Of a DNA stretch of 64,000 bases, positions 38,301-48,259 are shown piece by piece. How positions within the stretch are numbered: the stretch's first letter is position 1; each line of letters starts with the position of its first letter. Where the stretch lies: the NCBI GenBank assembly GCA_032622095.1, contig CP136062.1:151462875-151526874 (forward strand), read 5' to 3'. Both the position numbers and the translations under genes were made by a program. A model generated the notes under the pieces. It was given only the letters and a program-made list of their open reading frames with translations, was not told where the DNA came from and made no database searches. This stretch comes from Siphonodentalium dalli. Its lineage: Eukaryota; Mollusca; Scaphopoda; Gadilida; Siphonodentaliidae.

Positions 38301-41300
38301 GAAATTTGTAAAATGATGCCCACAGAGGGTGAATTAAGGGACGCTATCCCACACAGTGGGCTAGCATCACCAAATTCACTCTGCGGACCTCACTCTTCAT
38401 CGGCCTCATCTTCTGGGAGTCTATAGCCGCAAATTAACATTGTTTTTAATAACTTTTTCCCTTCTGTTCAGTTTCTATATCCCCTAATTTGCAGAAGATA
38501 AATTCCATAATCGAGGTGAACATCACCAACTTCAACTGGGGAATAGAGATGGGCGGTTTTTATTTTTTACGTTCGGTTTCAGTTTTTCTGGGAGGAAAAA
38601 CCTCGGTTTGGTTTTCGTTTTTTTTTTACTAGATAGTGAAATTATACTGAAATACATACAATTTGATTATATACTTTCAAAGTAACCGTAATTAGAGTAA
38701 ATAATGTCCCAATAACGTTGAATATTTGAGGAAGGAAATGCGATCACAGGTAAACAACGGGACAAAATGCCGACGCAAACTGAATCCAACGAGATAAGAT
38801 GATACAATTCGGTATTTAAAAAAATAAACACCCCCATCTTCACTGTTTATCCCTTTCTGACATGTTTAAAACATATTTATCATGTTATATGCATTAGTAT
38901 CTGAGAATTCAACCGCAAACAGCAGCAAATTCACAAACCGTGGGCGTCCTTGACCTGAATGTGTAACAATTCTTGACACGTGCATGATTGACCCACATTC
39001 AATGACTGCGGTGTGATCGCTTTGATGTCTGTGATGTTGCGACATAGTTTACAAGCTGCACATGGCTGCAAACTTCTACCAGATTACGTCACATCGGAAT
39101 GTCCAGACGATCAAAGTGTTCATACCATTTACTTGGTTTAGTTTTCGAGTTAGCAGACGCTTCCATTTTTTTGGTTGGCGATTATCGCCTTATTTGGACT
39201 TGTGTTCGGCATTCATATAGTTAGCCGGACTCTGGCTTAAGCGACGTTTTTATAACATATTAAGCAGCGACATTTTTTGGAGTCGTCTCCAGTTAGACGC
39301 GTAAAATAACTCCAAACAGGGCTTTTTGTATAATAAGTCGATTTAAGTGAAAAATAAACATATAAAACAAAACCGTAATGTCGGTTTGAGCAGAATCGCG
39401 TCAGTCGGTTTTCGATTTATTGTTAAAAACCGAAACAGAGTTGTTTTCTCGGTTAACCGCCCAGTTGAGGTGTAATAGAATGCGGTTCCCAGATGGTGAA
39501 TTTGGTGATGCAATCCTGCTGTTCTGGATAGCATCACTAAATTCACCCTATGGGGACCTCATTCTGCGAATGTCAGACACACTATTTCCAGGATTGATTA
39601 TACTCCACTTGTGCAAAACCTGGGAACTTTTTGATATTGTGACAGGGAAGTTTATAACATAAAAAAAAATGCAGGTAATATATTTCTTAGTTAAAACTTA
39701 ACACATTTTCCTTAAAGGTGGACTGTACCCTAAATTTGATCATTTATTGGGCTATCTCCTTTTATAGTCAACAGAATATATGCAACAAATAATTGAATTT
39801 GAGCCATGGGTGAGTGCAAAATACACTCATGTGCTCTATGAATGATGCAAGCAACATGGAAATTATAATGAAAATGAATTTATGAGTCCAGCCATTTATT
39901 CATTTTCATTATAATTACCATGTTATTTGCATCGTTCATAGAGCACTCAAGAGTATTTTGCACTAATCCATGGCTCAAATTCATTCATTTGTTGCATATA
40001 TTCTGTTGAGTATAAAAGGAGATGGTCCCATAAATGGCCGGATTTAGTGTACAGTACCCCTTTAATGCTGTATTTCACTGTAGGCAAAGGTGCCAGCTTG
40101 AGATTTCATGATTTAAGTGACAACATGAGTGATTTAAGTGACAATATGAGTGATTTAAGTGACAATATGAGTGATTTAAGTGACAATATGAGTGATTTTG
40201 CATTGCGTCTCTTATAATCATGTAATTTTTCCCGGGTAATAGATTCAACGTTTTTTGTGATATCGGTTCACAAAAATCATACAATGTCGACAGGGATGCC
40301 GGAGAAGTGGGACATGTGGGGCATTTGCCCTGACCCAGGGGAGTCCAGTGGGTACCTGAAAAGTGCCCTCCTGACTGGTTTGCCCCCTTGTCCTTTGATG
40401 CTTCCGGCGTCCCTGAATGTCGAGCTGGGACCACCCCTACTGTGAAATGGATTATAAAGGAACAAGTGTTGACAAAGAACTATACTCCCTGCATTGTTTG
40501 TTCGATGTTAAGTTCCCCGCCAGAACAGGTTGGAATATCAAAAAGTTCACAGGTTTTGAACTGGTGGTGTATGATCTCTATGGGCATAAATCATGTGGAG
40601 TAGAGATTCATGACATGTAAGTAAATACTAAATAGTTAACTTTTGTCTTATTAACCCTTTACCCAACAGAAGGGCCCTGTGCCAATGCATTCTCTTATAT
40701 ATGCGAGTCGACCATAGGTCGCCTCGCATATATAAGAGAATGCATTGGCTTAACACATTAAAAATTATAAAATTGTTAAAGAACGTAAGAAAAAATGGTA
40801 AAAAGTGTTAAAAAAAGAGATTTTTTTTAGGCCAATGCATTCTCTTATATATGCGAGGCGACCTATGGTCGACTCGCATATATAAGAGAATGCCTTGGCA
40901 CAGGGCATAACTGTAACCATCACAATGTGGTCAATGAGCTGGTTCCAATGATATCCATATTTTTATGGTTTTATTGAGATAGACCCAAGATATTTTAGGC
41001 TGTTGAAGCTTTATTTGGCCGGTTTTGGCCGGTTTGTTGGGTAAAGGGTTAACACAACTTAGTCTGGACTATTTTCATTGTTTGGTACTGCTATCCTCAA
41101 AGTAATTGACTTGAAAAATTGGTGACACCATGGTAATGACCGCAGTATTACCAGTAGCACCACAGCGGTATCGAGACGGTCACTGCGGTGGAGTTATGGT
41201 ACCATGTGGTTATGATACAGCGGTCTATTAGCAGGTCGTCACACCAAACGTTCATGAAATGGTGGAACTTAGTCTGGACTATTTTCATTGTTTGGTGCCG

Positions 41301-41998
41301 CTATCCTCAAAGTAATTGACTTGAAAAATTGGTGACACCCTGGTAATGACAGCAGTATTACCAGTAGCACCACAGCGGTATCGAGACGGTCACTGCGGTG
41401 GAGTTATGGTACCATGTGGTTATGATACAGCGGTCTATTAGCAGGTCTGCGATACACCCCGCAGATTCATGACATTTGGTATTGTCATTTCAAGAGCATG
41501 ACACTGTTGATTCATGTACGGTAAGCGAACTGATTGGGAAAATACATTTTCTGAGTAAATAGCCATAATATACCACCAGTGTAAAATATGAATATTCATC
41601 AATAGAAAAACAGATTTAAATTTTATGTGAGATTTATGATCTTCATTGCTTATAGGATGATCACTAACTTTGAACTTAGCCCTTTCTATACTGAATGGAT
41701 TCTCCCATTCAGTTATTAAATTATACATTGGAATGGTCTATTATTCACTTGGAGGGGTGTTCAGTAATAAAAGCTGAAGACAGACACGAAAGCAGGTAAT
41801 AGAAGAGCTGAATGAAGTTTTATATCCCATGTTTATCAGATGTTTATAGGTTGATTTACTTGGATGAAATTTGAATATTAATCTATCATTGTTTTCTATT
41901 TCAGTTGGCTGTGCACATACCTGGCTCAGCTGAATCCACTGTTTGGACCTCAGCTTGATACCGACTTAATACGAGTTATTCAAGCTCAATGGATGTGA
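29209..41998 (+). CDS. ATP6V0E: V-type proton ATPase subunit e (three coding exons, complete)
   Basis: Coding exons 29209-29312, 35333-35380 and 41905-41998 join to exactly 81 codons plus stop, the usual length of this family. Exon boundaries are GT-AG and all junctions keep frame (both introns phase 2). The product is a small hydrophobic protein with two membrane segments (about residues 5-27 and 36-57). Residues 57-68, LAQLNPLFGPQL, are the family's most conserved stretch, and FWGIIG and PNKG match the N-terminal half. Subunit e belongs to the membrane V0 sector of the proton pump that acidifies lysosomes and other compartments. The ATG has A at -3 and G at +4. The C-terminal tail shows no N-x-S/T glycosylation site, unlike the vertebrate protein as I recall it. 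Introns of 6.0 and 6.5 kb are filled with transposons. Confidence 0.93.
29560..31407 (-). mobile_element. Decayed 5'-truncated LINE in V-ATPase e intron 1, antisense to the gene
   Basis: The only coding similarity is to the reverse transcriptase and C-terminal part of a Jockey/CR1-like non-LTR element. The endonuclease region is missing, and recognisable coding sequence begins near 31400, right after a stop. The 3' part of the frame (about 29560-30060) is broken by further stops but keeps late motifs such as a degenerate RTIRDWNS near 29710. Insertion is antisense to the host transcript. Confidence 0.75.
29931..31398 (-). pseudogene. Reverse transcriptase remnant of the LINE
   Basis: Reading from 31398 downwards, the frame carries the PSNYRPVSLTS motif (about 30930-30960), FSKAFDTVPH just after 30774, SGVPQGTLLGP and the catalytic FADD at 30493-30504. 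A TGA at 30919-30921 interrupts the frame between the first two motifs. A frameshift lies near 30060-30100, where YGAEIWDP passes to KVQRRAARFITNNY in another frame, and another stop follows at 29931. These lesions make the copy inactive. Family assignment between Jockey and CR1 groups is not certain. Confidence 0.8.
31408..32970. other. Intron 1 sequence without recognised genes
   Basis: Mostly unique AT-rich DNA. Around 32510-32640, words ATCATGCCATGAATCTCTACTC and ATCATATTCCACCAGTAC match, in inverted sense, the segment 40530-40620, so both belong to one dispersed repeat. Confidence 0.45.
32971..33340. repeat. Degenerate repeat with ACACTAAAAAG units
   Basis: ACACTAAAAAG occurs near 32983, 33189 and 33309, each preceded by TCTGA-like and followed by AGC/GTGGC-like sequence. 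This suggests old tandem duplications. Confidence 0.5.
33341..33831. other. Intron sequence, no gene seen
   Basis: TTCAGCCCTCATAATTGGC / GCAATCATCAATGCTGAA gives a weak inverted pairing near 33450-33505. No RNA gene is recognised. Confidence 0.4.
33840..34093. mobile_element. hAT-like foldback MITE (family H), 254 bp
   Basis: Ends are CAAGCCTTGAAATAG and CTATTTCAAGGCTTG. The almost continuous palindrome contains GAGGGTGAATTTAGTGATGC and its complement. The flanks TGGGACCC (33832-33839) and TGGGACCT (34094-34101) are an 8-bp target duplication with one change. Other family members are at 54899, 58523 and 63154. Confidence 0.85.
34102..35332. other. Intron 1, no gene seen
   Basis: AT-rich with short frames only, ending in the acceptor TTTCATTTCAG before exon 2. 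Confidence 0.5.
35333..35380 (+). CDS. ATP6V0E: V-ATPase e exon 2 (residues 35-50, split codons at both ends)
   Basis: Acceptor TTTCATTTCAG| and donor TT|GTAAGT. The 48-nt exon encodes the start of the second membrane segment (MIQVMLSMTAFCAYM). Confidence 0.9.
35451..35963. mobile_element. TTAA-flanked nested-palindrome MITE, family P2 copy 1 (full length)
   Basis: Terminal repeats TTAACCCTTTACCCAACA and TGTTGGGTAAAGGGTTAA. The outer arms are about 150 bp (AAGCTTCAACAGCCTAAAAT, ATATGGATATCATTGGAACC, TGACCACATTGTGAT and complements). Inside lie two near-perfect 67-nt hairpins at 35605-35671 and 35753-35819, each inverted relative to the other, around an AT-rich spacer. TTAA targets suggest a piggyBac-type transposase acting in trans. 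It lies 70 bp after exon 2 of the V-ATPase gene. Confidence 0.85.
35964..36560. repeat. Interspersed repeat with TCCG/TCTG microsatellite
   Basis: GTGTACCCATACCATGTATGGTACAC (36017-36043, a palindrome) precedes a GTCCGTCTGTCTGTCT run at 36078-36115. Then come three degenerate units with ATGATGACACACTCCTCACC and TGTATAGTTTTTGGTATCGAT words (36188, 36348 and about 36500). Confidence 0.6.
36561..38214. other. Intron 2 of the V-ATPase e gene, no gene seen
   Basis: AT-rich with no recognised coding sequence. G and C homopolymer runs at about 37784 and 38028. Confidence 0.5.
38215..39662. mobile_element. Large nested foldback element
   Basis: The outer arms (TTATGTTATGAACTTCCCTG, CACAATATCAAAAAGTTCCCAGG, GGTGGAGTATGATCAAGCCTGG at 38215-38287) are matched in reverse complement at 39586-39662. 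Inside the arms are family-H words (GAGGGTGAATTAAGGGACGC and CACCAAATTCACTCT; GATGGTGAATTTGGTGATGC and TCACTAAATTCACCC at 39490-39550). A third element sits in the middle at about 38551-39465. Confidence 0.65.
38551..39465. mobile_element. Inner TIR element of the nested foldback
   Basis: TGGGCGGTTTTTATTTTTTACG at the left is matched in reverse complement by the GGTTAACCGCCCA end, with further GTTTCGGTTTTTAAC-type similarity inside the arms. The host copy resembles the 58523-58950 element, which lacks this insertion. No ORF is recognised. Confidence 0.55.
39712..40065. mobile_element. TTAA-flanked foldback MITE, family P1 copy 2
   Basis: TTAAAGGTGGACTGTACCC to GGGTGTACAGTACCCC-type ending in TTTAA. 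Interior words match those at 329-676, including the ATTCATTTTCATTATAATTACC centre. Confidence 0.75.
40110..40197. repeat. 21-bp minisatellite, four copies
   Basis: GATTTAAGTGACAATATGAGT-type units begin at 40110, 40131, 40152 and 40173. A fifth starts at 40194 and degenerates. The first unit has C in place of T. Confidence 0.9.
40198..40650. other. Intron 2 sequence, no gene seen
   Basis: Short overlapping frames on both strands over 40257-40620 look like chance. The part 40530-40620 (ATCAAAAAGTTCACAGG, GTAGAGATTCATGACATG) is dispersed-repeat sequence shared with 32510-32640 and 38240. Confidence 0.45.
40651..41052. mobile_element. TTAA-flanked nested-palindrome MITE, family P2 copy 2
   Basis: TTAACCCTTTACCCAACAGAAGG on the left and TTGGGTAAAGGGTTAA on the right. 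The left outer arm is shortened and passes directly into the first hairpin. Both 67-nt hairpins and the AT-rich spacer are present. Confidence 0.85.
41056..41446. repeat. Direct tandem duplication, 210-bp unit
   Basis: AACTTAGTCTGGACTATTTTC begins at 41056 and again at 41266. The two units differ at only a few bases (ACTGCT/GCCGCT, ACCATGG/ACCCTGG, GACCGC/GACAGC). The second unit is incomplete, ending near GCAGGTC at 41446. Confidence 0.9.
41905..41998 (+). CDS. ATP6V0E: V-ATPase e exon 3 (residues 51-81 and stop)
   Basis: Acceptor TTCTATTTCAG|. The exon begins by completing a Phe codon, then WLCTYLAQLNPLFGPQL and a divergent tail ending QAQWM and TGA at 41996-41998. Confidence 0.93.
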
Positions 41999-42295
41999 TG
42001 AGGTAAATTGCCACAAAGTTACCAGTCACCCAAATCAAAGAGTGCAAATCAAAAAGTGTTCCTGGTGGGCCTTGAAAACCTAAAGTAGCCTTGAATCTGA
42101 CACATGACCTACCGATGTAGGGGCTGAATTGGACAAGTGTGCATATTTCTGCTGAATTGGGTACTCAGGATCTCCGAAATGTTGATTAGAGTACCCGGAT
42201 CTCCAAATCTTGCCCAATAGACACAAACTTCTGTCAAGGAGACATAATTTTTTCAAGCAATTTTGGAATTTTTAAGGCCAAAAAAAATGAAGTTG

Positions 42296-42301
42296 AATAA
42301 A
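42296..42301 (+). terminator. Candidate polyadenylation signal for V-ATPase e
   Basis: First AATAAA after the stop codon, about 300 nt downstream, within an A-rich stretch. Alternative sites cannot be excluded. Confidence 0.35.
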
Positions 42302-43355
42302 AAGGGCCGCATTAGGCCTTTTTATTGCAATGCCTGATGTTATGACAAAAAAACTTACGAAAAAAAAAATTTGAAAAAAAAAAAGGGTTTTGGTTCTCGG
42401 GCAATTTTTTTTTCAAATCAGTGAGGGAGGGAGGGTTTTTTTTCTTCTTTTTTTTTCTGCGCATAGTAAGCATGGATAAAGATACCTTCCTCTGTCTAGT
42501 AATAACCAGAAAGGTAGAGGGAACTGTTATGCATATAAACTCATTTAGTCTTATATAAAAATGACATTGTACTACCAGTGTATGACTGGGATTACCTAAC
42601 TATATACATGTAATGCCCCTGACATTAACTACTGTTATTGTTGTCTAAAAACTGATACCTCCCCATTCTAATATGTGATCCTGTGCCTTTCAATTGTATA
42701 AAGTTACAATTAGTGTAAGTTGTTCACAATGACTAATTGTAAGAAGAGCATGAGGATCAGCTAATCATTTTCTTAATTGTAGTCATCTACTTCATGTTGT
42801 GAGCCTGCAAGTCACTTTTTAACACATTACACGTTAGAGCTCAATGCACACTAATATTCAACACATATCTGCTATGGACATGTTGATAAAATCATTCAAT
42901 GCGGCGGGGCCTGAGAACCAAAACTTTTTTTTTTTTGGCCTAAGAGACAAACTATTTTGTTAAATACACATGTACTTATCAAATTTGATTTTCTGACAAT
43001 GAATATGTAGCATTACAATTTATAACCCTAAATTGTTTTACTATTTTTGCAGGAAGATGATTAGCTATGAATTCATATGTATATGGCTGTGATTCAATGG
43101 ACAGCTGGCTGACTTATAAGGACATTGCGAGTATGAAGTACTGCACTGAGTGCACTCCGTGTTATTTGGTTGCTATCTTGCCATCCTTTACAGACAAGGA
43201 GGATGTGGATATACAATATGTATATGCAGTGGCCTGATTATATCAGGGTTTCTTCCTCATCGCATCACATCATTCCTAATCTACATCTAAGATCTTATCT
43301 GAACACTAACACTTTACTCATATCCAATCGTAAAGTTCTTTCAACATTGAATCTT
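42302..43355. other. Intergenic DNA with poly-A/T tracts
   Basis: GGTTTTGGTTCTCGGGC near 42390 and GCCTGAGAACCAAAAC near 42909 form an inverted pair flanking about 500 bp, each next to A or T runs. This is possibly another miniature element. No gene. Confidence 0.4.
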
Positions 43356-43706
43356 CAAGTCTGCAAATGAGATCCCCAGAGGCTGATTTATTGATGCTAT
43401 CCTGCATGGTGGGCGTCACCAAATTCACCGTCTTGGAACCTCATTCTGCTAAGGCCTTAACTGCCATGGGAGACATGGGATCAGATCGATATTCGTTTTA
43501 TCTTCTGAAAATTAGGGGATATAGAAGGGAAAAAGTAAATAAACTAAAAGCAATTTTAATTAAAGACTGTAGATACTTCTCAGAAGATGAGGCTTAAGCC
43601 TAATGAGGTCTTCAGAGGGTGAATTTGTTGATGCTAGCCCTCTTTGCGGGATAGCATAACTAAATTCACCTTCTGGGGACCTCAAGAGACACTATTTGCA
43701 GACTTG
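43356..43706. mobile_element. Family-H foldback MITE, diverged copy
   Basis: Ends are CAAGTCTGCAAATGAG and ACTATTTGCAGACTTG. Arms contain GATCCCCAGAGGCTGATTTATTG and CTTCAGAGGGTGAATTTG words. No clear target duplication. Confidence 0.65.
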
Positions 43707-45098
43707 AACTCATGTTGGATAACCAATTGTAAATGTTGTTCTTTCAACATTATATCTTCTTCAAATTGACTCGATTGATATTCCCCCCTGCCACCTATAC
43801 CATTATGGGGTGTGGAACATTTGGAAGCTGGTGTTTGTGACAGTGTTTTCGTGTATTAAATTATATATTCCAGAGTATAATATGCTAGGTGCAAAAATGT
43901 TCTCATTCCAGCTAGTCCAATTGTTAATTTTGTGAGTATGCCAGACTGAGTTTTTCCAATTTCTAAGATTAAGAGCCATACAATTTTGGTTGATAATTTG
44001 TTAAGGTTTATTTTTAAAATGCTAAATATGACCTAACCAAAAGCAGCAGTCTTTTAATGCTAATAATAATGGCATAAACATTCTCTTATTTCCATTGAAT
44101 GACGATGGTAATCTGCATGTAAATAATTTTCAAATGACAGCTGTTAAACACTTCATAACCAGCTACTGGGTCATGAGTTTATCATGCTTGTATAATTACA
44201 AGTTTTCAATAGCATTATGAATGGATGGGTTCATAAACCAATGACCACATTAATAGGAATACTATGAATTCTCTGAGCATTGTCGAACATCAAAGGTGTG
44301 TCAATTATTGTAATCAATTATCACAATCTCAGTATTAGAAACGGGGAGAACTTGGTCTGTATGAATGACAGATTATTATAATTTGTTCTGTACATATGAT
44401 TTTGTCAAGCAGTTGTTATTTCATGTTCATTTAATTAGAAAGTTTACTCAGACTAAGAACTGCTGGTTCATCTTGATAATAGATTATCAAAATCTACAAT
44501 GAATATTTAAGTTTTACAGATGTTGACTCTTTGTGTATTAGTCTATAATGAAACCAACAAATTTTAATAAATACTAGTTTTCTAAGATGTTCAAATTATG
44601 ATGATATGAACTTTAAAGGGGGACTGAACACTTTTATACTCAACAGCATAAATTCAACAAATGAATGAATTTGAATTTGTTGCAAGTTCCAAATCAGGGC
44701 TGTAACAAATCTCATTCTAAGATCAAATTAGAAAAAACATTACTCTTAAGAACACTTATGTGTGAAATAAAAACTCTTGTCAACCTGCTAGAACATAGTT
44801 TATTGTTTGGTTTATGCTCTTTGGTATACTTGACTAGGAGAGACCACATGTCTTCATCACTTATGTCTTACCCTGTTAGTTCTCTGTGTGAGTAAATTCT
44901 GTTGTTATCATGGATTGTTTTATCCATATTTATAATATTGAGTGATGGCCAGACAATCTGATTTGAAGTTATCAAACTACAACAACAAATTTAAATGAAT
45001 CTTACTTTTAAATAGGGTGAGTACTAGTATGAAATAAATTATAGGGCAGTACTCTAATGTAATCTTACACAAACATATTTGAGGAAACCTGCTTACAA
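43707..45098. other. Intergenic DNA, no gene seen
   Basis: AT-rich. A P1 fragment (TTAAAGGGGGACTGAAC, CTTTTATACTCAACAG) lies at 44612-44673. Confidence 0.5.
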
Positions 45099-45357
45099 TT
45101 AACCCTTTCATGATGGGAGCTGCGCTGCTGCAGCATTAGAGACCCTGTGTCAGTGCATTTTCTTATATATGTGAGTCTCCCATAGGGAGCCTCACATATA
45201 TAAGAGAATGCACTGACTGACATGGTCATGGTGAATATTGTTCGACCAATGCATTCTCTTGTACATGTGAGGCTCCTGGAGACTAGCTTATATAAGAGAA
45301 TGCATTGACACAGTGTTTTCTGCAAAATTTCAGGAAGCTCCTGTCATGATATGTTAA
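45099..45357. mobile_element. TTAA-flanked foldback MITE, family P3 copy 1
   Basis: TTAACCCTTTCATGATGGGAG at the left and CCTGTCATGATATGTTAA at the right. Two hairpins with CATATATAAGAGAATGCACTG-type arms lie inside. Its right TTAA is also the left TTAA of the next element. Confidence 0.75.
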
Positions 45358-45733
45358 CCCTTTACCCAACAAACCGGCCAAATAAAGCTTCAACAGCCTA
45401 AACTATCTTCGGTCTGTCTCAATAGAACCATACAAATATGGATATCATTGGAACCGGCTCCTTGACCACATTGTGATAGTTACAGTTATGCCCTATGCCA
45501 ATGCATTCTCTTATATATGCGAGTCGACCATAGGTCGCCTCGCATATATAAGAGAATGCATTGGCCTAAAAAAAATCTGTTTTTACCATTTTTTCTTACA
45601 TTCTTTAACAATTTTATAATTTTTAATGTGTTAAGCCAATGCATTCTCTTATATATGCGAGGCGACCTATGGTCGACTCGCATATATAAGAGAATGCATT
45701 GGCACAGGGCCCTTCTGTTGGGTAAAGGGTTAA
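45354..45733. mobile_element. TTAA-flanked nested-palindrome MITE, family P2 copy 3
   Basis: TTAACCCTTTACCCAACAAACC to TTGGGTAAAGGGTTAA. Orientation is opposite to copies 1 and 2, as shown by the spacer CCATTTTTTCTTACATTC. Two hairpins are present. The right outer arm is shortened. Confidence 0.85.
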
Positions 45734-45993
45734 CCACAAAACTACTGAAAATTATTTGGTTCTGGTCATGTGTGAGTTCTGCTTCTTTAATGTAATATTA
45801 TATAATTTAAGCCTGGAGAAATAGACTGTATATACACAGGTAACTCAAGGTAACTCAATATCAGATTGCCTGGCTTTAGTGATGTGTAAGTGGTATAACT
45901 ACCATTACCCTGGACATTGATACAGTGCATATTGTATATAACAATTGTGTATATTAATGTGAATTTGTTATTCTAGAAATTGTATCAGATTCA
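45734..45993. other. Intergenic DNA, no gene seen
   Basis: Short spacer between MITEs. Confidence 0.5.
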
Positions 45994-46244
45994 TTAACCC
46001 TTTACCCAACAGAACGGCCCTGTGCCAATGCATTCTCTTATATATGCGAGTCGACCATAGGTCGCCTCGCATATATAAGAGAATGCATTGGCACAGGGCT
46101 AACTGTAACTATCACAATGTGGTCAAGGAGCAGGTTCCAATGATATCCATATTTGTATGGTTCTATTGAGACAGACCGAAAATATTTTAGGCTTTTGAAG
46201 CTTTATTTGGCCGGTTTTGGCCGTTTTGTTGGGTAAAGGGTTAA
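45994..46244. mobile_element. Family P2 copy 4, single-hairpin form
   Basis: TTAACCCTTTACCCAACAG to TTGGGTAAAGGGTTAA with only one hairpin, closed by GGCCCTGTGCCAATG and CATTGGCACAGGGC. It is a deletion derivative lacking the spacer and second hairpin. Confidence 0.8.
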
Positions 46245-46287
46245 TGCCAACAAAGAGGAAATTTACTCAGACCAAGAATTGCTGGGT

Positions 46288-46559
46288 TCATCTTTCATGA
46301 TGGGATCTGTGCTGGTGCAGCATTAAAGATCCTGTGCCAGTGCATTCTCTTCTATATGGGAGTCTCCCAAAGGGAGATTTGCATATATAAGAGATTGCAC
46401 TGGCTTACACGGTCAAGGTAAATACTGTTAGGTCATGCATTCTCTTATACATGTATATGTGAGGTTCCCTATGAGAGAATCACATATACATGTATAAGAA
46501 AATGCATTGGCACAGGGTTTTCGCAAAATTTCAAGAAGCTCCAGTCACTGAGGGGTTAA
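46288..46559. mobile_element. Family P3 copy 2
   Basis: TTTCATGATGGGATCTGTGC at the left and CAGTCACTGAGGGGTTAA at the right. Two decayed hairpins (GAGAATCACATATACATG region). The left TTAA is not preserved. Confidence 0.6.
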
Positions 46560-47046
46560 TAGAATAGAATATAATAGCCACTATCATCTTGAGCTACCCT
46601 TAGTTAAATTTCATTGAGATAGAGAGCTAAATGTCACCACACATCGAAAGTAGGGTTAATGCACCATTTTATAATTTGGAAGTCATGTATTGATATCCTC
46701 AATAAATCAGGTTCATTTTCAGTCTACCGATGAGCTTTTCCATTGGTTCTTTACACAAAACATATTTTCATTACAGATAAGAACATTCTGGGCTTGTGTG
46801 ATATAACACGCCATATCTGTCATTCCCATATCATTTCCTTCTATTGTTATATGGAAATGTGTCAGTATTCATTAATCAAATTAACTATTGATAATAAACT
46901 AGAGATAGTTATGACTGTGAATCAGCCTTTGCTTCTTTTATCCCATATGACATGTTTATCTTTATGTGGGAAACTGATGTACATAAAGACACCTCCTCAC
47001 GACTAAATTATGAACACTCACTTTATAAAATCCGCAAATAGAGGAA
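46560..47046. other. Intergenic DNA, no gene seen
   Basis: The frame at 46743-47006 has no recognised similarity. Confidence 0.45.
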
Positions 47047-47459
47047 CAAGCATTGGAATAGTGTGCCTGACATCTGCAGAATGAGGTCCCCAGAGGGCAA
47101 GTGGGCTAGCATCACCACAAATTCACCCTCTTGGCACCTCATTCTGTTTAGGCCTTATCTTCTGGTAAGTATCTATAGTCTCAAATTAACATTGTTTTTA
47201 GTTACTTATTCCCTTCTGTTCACTTTCTATATCCCTTATTTTGCAGAAGATAAACTGCATAACTGAGGGGACTAATGGTTGAACATCACCAACTTCAAAT
47301 GGGGAACTCAATCTGATCCTAATTCTCCCATAGAAGTTCAGGCCTAAGCAGAATGAGGTTCCCAAAAGGTTAATTTATTGATGCTAACCCGCTATGCAGG
47401 ATAGCTTCACTAAATTCACCCTCTGGGGACCTCATTCTGCAAATGTCAGGAGCTTTGGG
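47047..47459. mobile_element. Family-H element, long form, truncated right end
   Basis: CAAGCATTGGAATAGTGTGCC at the left, with the central spacer (TTTGCAGAAGATAAACTGCAT, CATCACCAACTTCAAATGGGG) shared with 58523-58950. The right inverted end stops after GCAAATGTCAGGAG. Confidence 0.6.
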
Positions 47460-48037
47460 TTGACCTTCACCATAGCCGTACATGTCCACAATTTTAGGGG
47501 GGCTGAAACTTATTGCCCAAATATGTTTTACATGATATACTCATGGTTGTAACAGTTTTTGTAGAATATACCTTGTATATACACATAAATATAACAAAAT
47601 ATATTCAAATTAACCTTAGATATGTATAATTCGGTCAGAAATGTGAAAAATTACTGTAATTTGCCAAAATTTTCCCCTGAAAATTGAAATGCCATTTAAT
47701 ATCTCCAATTTATCAGAAAATTGCCAGAATTTTATTACTCCTTCCCAGAAAATGAAAACATATGACATGTCTACACTTGAACAAATATTTCTCACTGCCT
47801 ATTAGCATGATTAGATGATGTCGGTGGCAATGCATATCTGAGTGATATAATATCCCATGCAATTTTGGTCGGAAAATGTATCTCATATCTTCTACAATAA
47901 ATAATGGTGGCCAAAATTGACTGAGGACCAGTGAGGCTCATGGGTGGAAATTGTGCCTTACCATTCCTTGTGTGAAAGTCTTGTTTCTATGGGAAAGATT
48001 ATTTAAAAAATAATATGAACAAATTGTGCACTCTTAT
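47460..48037. other. Intergenic DNA, no gene seen
   Basis: AT-rich, nothing recognised. Confidence 0.45.
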
Positions 48038-48259
48038 GAGGCCCCCACCCCCATGGAATACGGAATACCACTTTACACAGAGGGTGGAATACGGAATACC
48101 AGTTAACAGCCATATGGAATACATAAAAATATATGAAAACTTCATTTTTTGGAAGGTCGGCGTACGAATACCGAATACCTCCTAACAGACGGGCCAGAAT
48201 ACGGCGTACCTCATAACAGGGCATGGAATACGGCGTACGAAAATGGGGGTGGGGGCCTC
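48038..48259. mobile_element. Foldback element with GGAATACGG repeats
   Basis: GAGGCCCCCACCCCCATGG at the left and ATGGGGGTGGGGGCCTC at the right. Between them are repeated GGAATACGGAATACC and GAATACGGCGTACC words in inverted halves. CTCTTAT occurs directly outside both ends, a possible 7-bp target duplication. Related words at 56930-57470 suggest another degraded copy. Confidence 0.6.

Noticed and set aside
40110-40197. Possible CRISPR-like spaced repeat
   Set aside because: The units are contiguous 21-mers without spacers, in an animal intron.
45517-45795. 92-codon frame across a P2 element
   Set aside because: The frame is made by the palindromic arms (RIYKRMHW-like words on both strands) and is not coding.
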